From Solirubrobacterales bacterium (lineage in GTDB: Bacteria; Actinomycetota; Thermoleophilia; Solirubrobacterales; Solirubrobacteraceae), in contig JAOPZU010000185.1 in the NCBI GenBank assembly GCA_025963955.1, positions 1 to 5,303 of the forward strand: a stretch of DNA of 5,303 nt. Reading direction: 5' to 3'. Below are positions 1-5,303 of this stretch, piece after piece. The notes beneath the pieces are model-generated. The model was not told where the DNA came from and made no database searches. It saw nothing but the letters and a program-made list of their open reading frames with translations. Each line of letters opens with the position of its first letter. Position 1 is the first letter of the stretch. The translations under genes and the position numbers were made by a program.

Positions 1-521
1 AGCGCCGGGGCGCGGGTCGCGTCGGCCGCGACGTCGACGTACCGGGGCCTGGGCCGCACCAGCCGTCCGTCCGCCCCGCGGGAGCGGCCGTCGACGATGA
101 CCGTGTAGCTCCTCCGACGCCCGGCGCGGCGGCCGTCCGGGCCCAGGATCGGGCCGAAGCGCCGCTCGAACGCCTCGCGGTCGACGTCCTCGACCTCGCG
201 CAGCACCGAGACGACCGTGACCACCCGGCGACGCAGCAGCTTCCCGGCGGCGAGGGTGAGCTGCCCGTCCGGGACCGGGCGCGCGGGTGCGTAGAGGGTG
301 ACGAGATCCTCCAGCGCGTCGAGCACCGGACCCGTCGCGGTGCGGGTCGCGTCAGCCGCCAGGTGCAGGTCGGTCTGCTCCAGCCGGTGGGCGTCGCGAT
401 GGGCGTCGTGAGCCACGCTCAGCGTCGCGACGATGCTCAGGGCCGCGGAGAGGAAGCCGGCGAACCAGGTGGAGCTCGCCGGCGCCCGGCGCCGCGCACC
501 GTCGAAGGGACGGCGGCGCAC
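1..521 (-). CDS. Membrane-anchored protein with CHASE-like extracytoplasmic sensor region (N-terminal fragment)
   Basis: The frame is open from a GTG at 521 to the window edge, giving 173 residues of a longer protein. A basic N-terminus (residues 1-13, rich in Arg) precedes one hydrophobic segment at about residues 18-37, which reads as an uncleaved signal anchor. A helical, His/Asp-rich stretch follows. Residues about 65-173 resemble a CHASE ligand-binding domain: the segment VLREVEDVDREAFERRFG (residues 106-123) fits the family's 'prV...dR..fE' signature, and YVDVAADATR (161-170) fits the later 'G.D.a.dp.R' signature. CHASE domains sit outside the membrane in front of histidine kinase, GGDEF/EAL or cyclase modules; the output domain here lies beyond the edge and is unknown. 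The start is supported by a GAGG four bases upstream and by its place 6 nt after the preceding stop, which suggests co-transcription with the two genes before it. The CHASE call rests on motif memory and is moderate. Confidence 0.6.
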   Translation of the reverse strand, partial: MRRRPFDGARRRAPASSTWFAGFLSAALSIVATLSVAHDAHRDAHRLEQTDLHLAADATRTATGPVLDALEDLVTLYAPARPVPDGQLTLAAGKLLRRRVVTVVSVLREVEDVDREAFERRFGPILGPDGRRAGRRRSYTVIVDGRSRGADGRLVRPRPRYVDVAADATRAPA

Positions 522-525
522 CGTG

Positions 526-529
526 CCTC
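526..529 (-). promoter_or_regulatory. Ribosome binding site of the CHASE-like gene, overlapping the previous stop codon
   Basis: On the minus strand the sequence reads TGAGGCACGGTG. The GAGG shares its GA with the TGA stop of the small upstream gene and lies four bases before the GTG start. This arrangement supports the GTG at 521 and suggests translational coupling. Confidence 0.5.
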
Positions 530-841
530 AGCGGGGGTTGCGGATCACGAAGCCGCGATCGGCGAGCGTCGCCAGCGCGTCCTCGAAGGCCGCGTAGTCC
601 CGGCGCAGCAGCGCGTCCAGGGGCCGGCCCGCGGGGCCGGCGGTCCGCAGCCAGCGCTGGAGCGCACCCGGATGCACGCGCTCCCCCGCCTCTTCCGTGA
701 GCGTGAGCAGGATCGGCAGCTGCGGCTTGTCGTCGAGATCCCCCGCGACGATCGACAGGGGATCGGCGCCGAGCGCGACGCACAGCTCGTCCTCGCTGAG
801 GCCCAGACGCTGCATCAGGACGGCGGCGGCGGTGGAGCTCA

Positions 842-842
<1 letters not shown>
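528..842 (-). CDS. Small MbcA/ParS/Xre (DUF2384)-like antitoxin-type protein, orphan
   Basis: This gene encodes a 104-residue soluble protein without signal peptide or membrane segment. Residues about 8-35 (LMQRLGLSEDEL..., then ALGADPLSI) look like a degenerate helix-turn-helix of the Xre type. Residues 61-98 match the toxin-binding C-terminal domain of the MbcA/ParS/Xre group: W64-L-R-T, a Gly-Pro turn at 69-70, P74-L-D-A-L-L, then a helix ending in L-A-D-R-G97. Known members pair with a RES-domain toxin encoded next door; no such toxin is visible here, so an antitoxin role is not supported by context. It could instead be a stand-alone regulator or accessory protein. The ATG at 842 overlaps the oxidoreductase stop in a TGATG, pointing to coupled translation. 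The same frame stays open far upstream, but that part is a shadow of the oxidoreductase gene. Existence as a gene is well supported; family assignment is moderate. Confidence 0.75.
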
Positions 843-2098
<1,256 letters not shown>

Positions 2099-2104
2099 GC
2101 GGCA

Positions 2105-2134
2105 ACCTTAGCCGCGGAGCGCCGCGGGACCCAA
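2105..2134 (-). promoter_or_regulatory. Candidate promoter of the oxidoreductase unit, with a repeat in the spacer
   Basis: On the minus strand TTGGGT (2134-2129) and TAAGGT (2110-2105) are separated by 18 bases and could be -35 and -10 elements. TAAGGT matches the actinobacterial TANNNT -10 pattern and ends six bases before the ATG at 2098, so a transcript would begin at or almost at the start codon. The same TAAGG can instead be read as a Shine-Dalgarno on a longer mRNA, and the sequence alone does not decide. The -35 match is weak (three of six). Confidence 0.35.
2112..2127. repeat. CCGCGG-AGCG-CCGCGG inverted repeat between candidate -35 and -10
   Basis: Two copies of the self-complementary hexamer CCGCGG are separated by four bases. 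With the preceding G they also form a direct repeat of GCCGCGG with a 10-bp period, close to one helical turn. As RNA it could fold into a 6-bp stem with a tetraloop; as DNA it would place two equal half-sites on one face of the helix inside the putative promoter spacer. No T-tract follows on either strand, so it is a poor intrinsic terminator. Such repeats are not rare by chance in DNA this GC-rich. Confidence 0.35.
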
Positions 2135-2172
2135 CGGGACATCGGTCTCTGGCGCGCCGGCGCGGGACGGGC

Positions 2173-3216
2173 TCAGAACAGCTGGTTCTCTCCGCCGAAG
2201 ACCTCGGAGACCGAGTCGTCGGTGAAGATCCGGCGGATCGAGTCGGTCAGCATCTCCGCGCAGCTGAGGACGCGGATGTTGTCCGGCGCGCCACGGCGCA
2301 GCGGGATCGTGTCGGTGACGACGATCTGCTCGAAGGGCGACGCCGCCAGGTTCTCGAACGCCCGGCCGCTGAGGACCGGGTGGGTGGCGGCGGCGAAGAC
2401 GCGGGCGGCGCCCTCGTCCTTGACCGTCTGCCCCGCCGCGCGCAGGGTGCCGGCCGTGTCGATCATGTCGTCCACGATCAGGGCGGTCTTCCCGCGCACG
2501 TCGCCGATGATGTAGCCGATCTCGGCGACCTGCTGGGCCGGGCGCTCCTTGTCGAGGATCGCGAGCTCGGCGCCGAGCTTGGAGGCGAACTTCTTGTTGA
2601 GCTTCACGCGGCCGGCGTCCGGGGCGACGACGACGAGGTCCTGCAGGTTGAGGTCCGCGAAGTACTGCGTGAGCATCATCATCGCGGTCATGTGGTCCAC
2701 CGGCTTCTGGAAGAAGCCCTGCACCTGGCCGGCGTGGAGGTCCATCGTGAGGACGCGATCGGCGCCGGCGGCCTCCAGCATCCGCGCGACCATGCGGGCG
2801 GAGATCGGCTCCCGCGGGGCCGACTTCTTGTCCTGCCGGCTGTAGCCGAACCACGGGCAGACCGCGATGACGCGGTGCGCGGAGGCGCCGACGGCCGCGT
2901 CGATCATCAGCAGCAGCTCCATCAGCGCGTCGTTCGCGCTGACGCCCGTGTCCGGGTTGCCGCACGTCGGCTGGATGATGAAGACGTCCGCGCCGCGGAT
3001 CGACTCGTCGTAGCGGCAGTAGACCTCGCCGTTGGAGAAGGTCTTCAGCGTCACCGGACCGAGGTCCACCCCGAGCTTGTCGGCGATCTTGCCGGCCAGC
3101 TCCGGGTTCGCGCGCCCCGAGAACAGCATCAGCCGCTTGTCGTAGTCGATGGGGAGACTCGTCGCGCCACGCACAGCGGGCGAGATACTACGGACAGTGT
3201 CCGACACGTAGGTCAT
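2173..3216 (-). CDS. prs: Ribose-phosphate pyrophosphokinase (PRPP synthetase)
   Basis: The enzyme transfers pyrophosphate from ATP to ribose 5-phosphate, giving PRPP for purine, pyrimidine, histidine, tryptophan and NAD synthesis in the cytoplasm. From the ATG at 3216 it has 347 residues. Motifs in that numbering: MLFSGRANPELA (30-41), the ATP-site region PWFGYSRQDKK (121-131), DLHAGQVQGFF (159-169), the loop DKERP (222-226) keeping the catalytic Lys and second Arg of the usual DKRRP, and the PRPP-binding loop VDDMIDTAGT (248-257). PDAGRV (199-204) resembles actinobacterial enzymes. The conserved core begins only near residue 25, so the protein is about 30 residues longer at the N-terminus than E. 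coli Prs. The ATG at 3216 has no Shine-Dalgarno; a GTG at 3174 (333 residues) is a realistic alternative start and lies just after a TAGTAT. It follows glmU by 37 bases, a common gene pair. Product certain, start uncertain. Confidence 0.96.
   Translation of the reverse strand: MTYVSDTVRSISPAVRGATSLPIDYDKRLMLFSGRANPELAGKIADKLGVDLGPVTLKTFSNGEVYCRYDESIRGADVFIIQPTCGNPDTGVSANDALMELLLMIDAAVGASAHRVIAVCPWFGYSRQDKKSAPREPISARMVARMLEAAGADRVLTMDLHAGQVQGFFQKPVDHMTAMMMLTQYFADLNLQDLVVVAPDAGRVKLNKKFASKLGAELAILDKERPAQQVAEIGYIIGDVRGKTALIVDDMIDTAGTLRAAGQTVKDEGAARVFAAATHPVLSGRAFENLAASPFEQIVVTDTIPLRRGAPDNIRVLSCAEMLTDSIRRIFTDDSVSEVFGGENQLF
3185..3216 (-). promoter_or_regulatory. Candidate promoter/operator at the prs 5' end
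   Basis: On the minus strand a TAGTAT (3190-3185) fits the TANNNT -10 pattern. Immediately upstream lies a 13-base inverted repeat, CGGACA-G-TGTCCG (3191-3203), overlapping a second one, GTGTC-C-GACAC (3197-3207). An ATGACC (3216-3211), matching four of six bases of TTGACA, lies 20 bases upstream of TAGTAT. If this is a promoter, the ATG at 3216 would be part of the -35 element and translation would start at the GTG at 3174. If translation starts at 3216, all of this is coding sequence with chance symmetry. Confidence 0.3.
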
Positions 3217-3253
3217 GAAGAGGCGGGGACCGGGTCGCGGGGTGAGGAGAGTC

Positions 3254-4633
3254 TCATGCGCCGGACCCGTCCTGGGCGTCGGCGTCCTGGCGCGGAGCAT
3301 AGTCCTCGAGGTTCCTCTGCCGCGCCCTGGCGATGCCGAGCGCGCCGGCCGGCACGTCCTGCGTGATGACCGACCCGGCGGCCGTCACCGCCCGGTCGCC
3401 GACCGTGACCGGCGCGACGAAGCTCACGTCGACGCCCGAGCGCACGTCGCGCCCGATCGTGGTGCGGTGCTTCGTGCGCCCGTCGTAGTTGGCGGTGATG
3501 GTGGCGGCGCCGAGGTTCGTGCCCTCCCCCACGTCCGCGTCCCCGATGTAGGACAGGTGCGGGACCTTCGCGCCCGGACCGATGTCCGAGTTCTTGATCT
3601 CCACGAACGTCCCGGCCTTCGCGCGCTCACGCAGGACCGTGCCCGGCCGCAGGTAGGCGAAAGGACCGACGCTCACGTGGTCGTGCGCGGTCGCCTCGAC
3701 GCCGCACGCGTGCCGGACCGTGACGTGGTCGCCGAGCGTGCAGTCGGTGAGGGTCACCTGCGGGCCCACGTGGCAGCCGGCGCCGATCGTGGTCGCGCCG
3801 CGCAGCACAACGCCGGCGTCGAGCACGGTGTCCTGCCCGATGACGACGGCGGCGTCGACGACGGTCGAGGCCGGGTTGACGACGCTCACCCCCGCGCGCA
3901 TGTGGTCGTCGAGGATCCGCCGCTGGAGGGTCTCGTTCGCCCGCGCGAGCTCCGCGCGGTCGTTGACGCCCACGAGCAGGCCCGGGTCCTGGAGGTCGAC
4001 GGCCGCGGCGCGCTCGACGAGCGCGAGAACGTCGGTGAGGTAGAGCTCGCCCTGCGCGTTCTGGGTCCGCAGCCGTGGGAGAGCGGCGTGCAGCGCCGCC
4101 CCCTGGAAGGCGTAGATGCCGACGTTGATCTCGTCCACCGCGAGCTCGGCCTCGGTGGCGTCGCCGGGACTGCGCGTCTCCACGATGCGCAGCACGGCGC
4201 CGTGCTCGTCGCGGATCACGCGGCCGTAGCCCGACGGGTCGGGGGCGTGGATGGTCGCCACGGTCGCACCGGCCCCGGCGGCGGCGTGCGCCGCGACGAG
4301 CGCCGTGAGTGGCCCGGTCGTGATGAGCGCGGCGTCGCCGTTGATGACGACGACGGTCTCCTCCGGACCCAGCAGCGCGGCGGCCGCCGCAACGGCGCCG
4401 CCCGTCCCGTTCGCGACGGGCTGCACCGCGAGCTCCACGCCCTCCGGGAGGTGCGCGTCGAGCTCGCCGCCGGGGCTCGTGACGACGATGACGCGCGCCG
4501 CGCCGGCCGCGCGAGCGGCGCGGATCGGCCAGTGGACCATCGGCAGGCCGCACAGCTCGTGCAGGACCTTCGGGGTCGACGAGCGCATCCGGGTCCCGCG
4601 TCCGGCGGCCATCACGACGGCAGTGAAGCTCAC
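3254..4633 (-). CDS. glmU: Bifunctional GlmU: GlcN-1-P acetyltransferase / GlcNAc-1-P uridyltransferase
   Basis: This cytoplasmic enzyme acetylates glucosamine 1-phosphate with acetyl-CoA and then couples it to UTP, giving UDP-GlcNAc for peptidoglycan and other surface polymers. The 459 residues match the usual length. The N-terminal uridyltransferase (about 1-230) has MAAGRGTRM (8-16), PKVLH (21-25), Q71, GTG (77-79), NGD with metal-binding D100, YGRV (136-139), E152, N170 and N224. The C-terminal left-handed beta-helix (about 250-440) shows hexapeptide repeats and active-site equivalents R329, K347, H359, Y362, N382, Y383 and K388. The tail after residue 446 is polar and not conserved. Two uridyltransferase loops differ from the usual: QPVANGTGGA (typically Q..QLGTGHA) and NGDAAL (typically GD.PL). 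The start is GTG at 4633, where conserved sequence begins at once; no Shine-Dalgarno is seen, but a TAGCAT lies seven bases upstream. prs follows 37 bases downstream. Confidence 0.97.
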   Translation of the reverse strand: MSFTAVVMAAGRGTRMRSSTPKVLHELCGLPMVHWPIRAARAAGAARVIVVTSPGGELDAHLPEGVELAVQPVANGTGGAVAAAAALLGPEETVVVINGDAALITTGPLTALVAAHAAAGAGATVATIHAPDPSGYGRVIRDEHGAVLRIVETRSPGDATEAELAVDEINVGIYAFQGAALHAALPRLRTQNAQGELYLTDVLALVERAAAVDLQDPGLLVGVNDRAELARANETLQRRILDDHMRAGVSVVNPASTVVDAAVVIGQDTVLDAGVVLRGATTIGAGCHVGPQVTLTDCTLGDHVTVRHACGVEATAHDHVSVGPFAYLRPGTVLRERAKAGTFVEIKNSDIGPGAKVPHLSYIGDADVGEGTNLGAATITANYDGRTKHRTTIGRDVRSGVDVSFVAPVTVGDRAVTAAGSVITQDVPAGALGIARARQRNLEDYAPRQDADAQDGSGA

Positions 4634-4640
4634 GGCGCTG

Positions 4641-4646
4641 ATGCTA
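4641..4646 (-). promoter_or_regulatory. Candidate -10 element for leaderless glmU transcript
   Basis: On the minus strand TAGCAT matches TANNNT and is followed by exactly seven bases (CAGCGCC) and then the GTG start of glmU. That spacing is the known layout of leaderless genes in actinobacteria, where the transcript begins at the start codon. The absence of a Shine-Dalgarno before this GTG agrees. No convincing -35 element is visible in the GC-rich DNA upstream. Confidence 0.5.
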
Positions 4647-4675
4647 CGGGGCGCTATGGGCGGCGGGCGGTGCGG

Positions 4676-4701
4676 CCGGGCGGTGGCCCGGACACGGTCC
4701 G
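4676..4701 (-). terminator. Overlapping GC-rich hairpins between the Ig-like gene and glmU
   Basis: CCGGGC (4676-4681) pairs with GCCCGG (4686-4691) around a GGTG loop, giving a 6-bp stem starting 17 bases after the stop of the Ig-like gene. A second symmetric element, CGGAC-ACG-GTCCG (4689-4701), overlaps it, so the two folds exclude each other. Neither has a T-tract on the minus strand, as is common for terminators in very GC-rich actinobacteria, but that also makes the call weak. Confidence 0.3.
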
Positions 4702-4708
4702 CGCACGG

Positions 4709-5303
4709 TCAGTAGCGGAAGGACGCGCGGCCGCAGCGGACCGCGAGGAAGTCGCGGCGCCCGAGGCCGTGGTCCTCCGCCCCCGGCACGCACGCGACGA
4801 GGTAGTCGGCGGCCTGCACGTTCTTCAGCGGTGCGAAGCGCAGCGTCGCCGCACCCCCGGCCGGCCCGGTCCGCTCGAGGGGCGTCCGGTCCAGCCGCCG
4901 GCCGCTGCGGCTGCCCGGACGGATGACGTACATGGCGACGTCGAGGTCCCCGACGCCGCGGCCGCGTGCGGTCAGCGGCACGACGACCTGTCCGCCCTGC
5001 TGCCGCACCGTGTAGCGGAACTTCGGGTAGACGAAGTAGGTCACGGTCCGCGAGCGCGGCCCGCCGTCGAGCGGGCGCACCCGGAGGCGGACGTTGGCCA
5101 GGGCCTTCGCGTCGTAGCGTAGGCGGCCGTCGGCGGCCGTGGCGGTGAGGGTCGCCAGCGGGCGGAAGCCGCCGCGCCCGCGCGGGCTCTCGTCCGCCTC
5201 GACCACCACCCGGCGGATGAAGTCGCGACCTGTCGCGATCCTCAGGGGCAGCTTGTCGCCCGCCAGGCGATCGCGGCGGGGGCTGGCCGTGAGGCGGACG
5301 CTT
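4709..5303 (-). CDS. C-terminal part of a probable exported Ig-like/beta-sandwich protein
   Basis: The frame is open from the window edge to a TGA at 4711-4709, giving 197 residues of the C-terminus; the start lies outside. A GTG at 5209 is in frame, but the upstream codons read as continuous domain sequence (VRLTASP..., then GDKLPLRIATG), so it is not the start. Residues about 1-95 look like a bacterial Ig-like beta-sandwich: alternating strands, a FRPLATLTATAADGRLRY core and an RVRPLDGGPRSRTVTYFVYP edge, similar to repeats in secreted actinobacterial proteins. Residues about 96-197 form a second beta-rich unit with a Cys pair (in LVACVPG and AVRCGRA near the end) that could be disulfide-bonded, in keeping with export. 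No anchor, LPXTG motif or membrane helix is visible at the C-terminus. Function is unknown; the fold call is by pattern only. Gene reality is well supported by codon structure and by glmU following in the same direction. Confidence 0.6.
   Translation of the reverse strand, partial: SVRLTASPRRDRLAGDKLPLRIATGRDFIRRVVVEADESPRGRGGFRPLATLTATAADGRLRYDAKALANVRLRVRPLDGGPRSRTVTYFVYPKFRYTVRQQGGQVVVPLTARGRGVGDLDVAMYVIRPGSRSGRRLDRTPLERTGPAGGAATLRFAPLKNVQAADYLVACVPGAEDHGLGRRDFLAVRCGRASFRY

Noticed and set aside
2153..2164. 12-base perfect palindrome CGCGCCGGCGCG after prs as a terminator
   Set aside because: Only four pairs could form around a four-base loop, no T-tract follows, and such CG-only palindromes are expected by chance here.
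3217..3300. An earlier prs start at 3300
   Set aside because: It would overlap the 3' end of glmU and add a Pro/Arg-rich stretch with no resemblance to Prs.
2380..3366. Plus-strand open frame opposite prs
   Set aside because: Asp/Arg/Val/His-rich shadow of the prs codon pattern with no family signature.
3215..5122. Very long plus-strand open frame opposite glmU and the Ig-like gene
   Set aside because: It is Arg/Ala/Gly/Val-rich with no recognisable domain and lies antisense to a certain glmU. Long antisense frames are expected in DNA with this GC content.

Overview
The window comes from a very GC-rich bacterial chromosome. All six genes I can support lie on the minus strand, so transcription runs from high to low coordinates. 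The Prs protein carries the 'GRV' variant of the PRPP-synthase loop that I associate with actinobacterial enzymes, glmU sits directly upstream of prs, GTG starts are frequent, and some starts look leaderless. Together these suggest an actinobacterium. The Ig-like secreted protein and the style of the small hypothetical protein fit Solirubrobacterales/Thermoleophilia, but that placement is only an inference.

Layout in transcription order. (1) 5303-4709: C-terminal part of a probably exported beta-sandwich (Ig-like) protein, cut by the window edge. (2) 4633-3254: glmU, the bifunctional enzyme making UDP-GlcNAc. (3) 3216-2173: prs, ribose-phosphate pyrophosphokinase, making PRPP. (4) 2098-842: an FMN-dependent Old Yellow Enzyme family oxidoreductase. 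(5) 842-528: a 104-residue protein resembling orphan MbcA/ParS/Xre (DUF2384) antitoxin-type proteins. (6) 521-1: N-terminal part of a membrane-anchored protein whose outer region resembles a CHASE sensor domain, cut by the window edge.

glmU-prs is a conserved housekeeping pair linking cell-wall precursor and nucleotide precursor synthesis. After a 74-bp gap with promoter-like elements, a second tight unit follows: the oxidoreductase stop overlaps the small gene's start (TGATG), and the sensor-like gene starts 6 nt after the small gene's stop. This reductase / antitoxin-like / sensor-like trio is the least ordinary part of the window. I see no RNA genes, insertion sequences, CRISPR arrays or plus-strand genes. 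Most of the window is ordinary housekeeping DNA, and the regulatory observations are hypotheses read from sequence alone.
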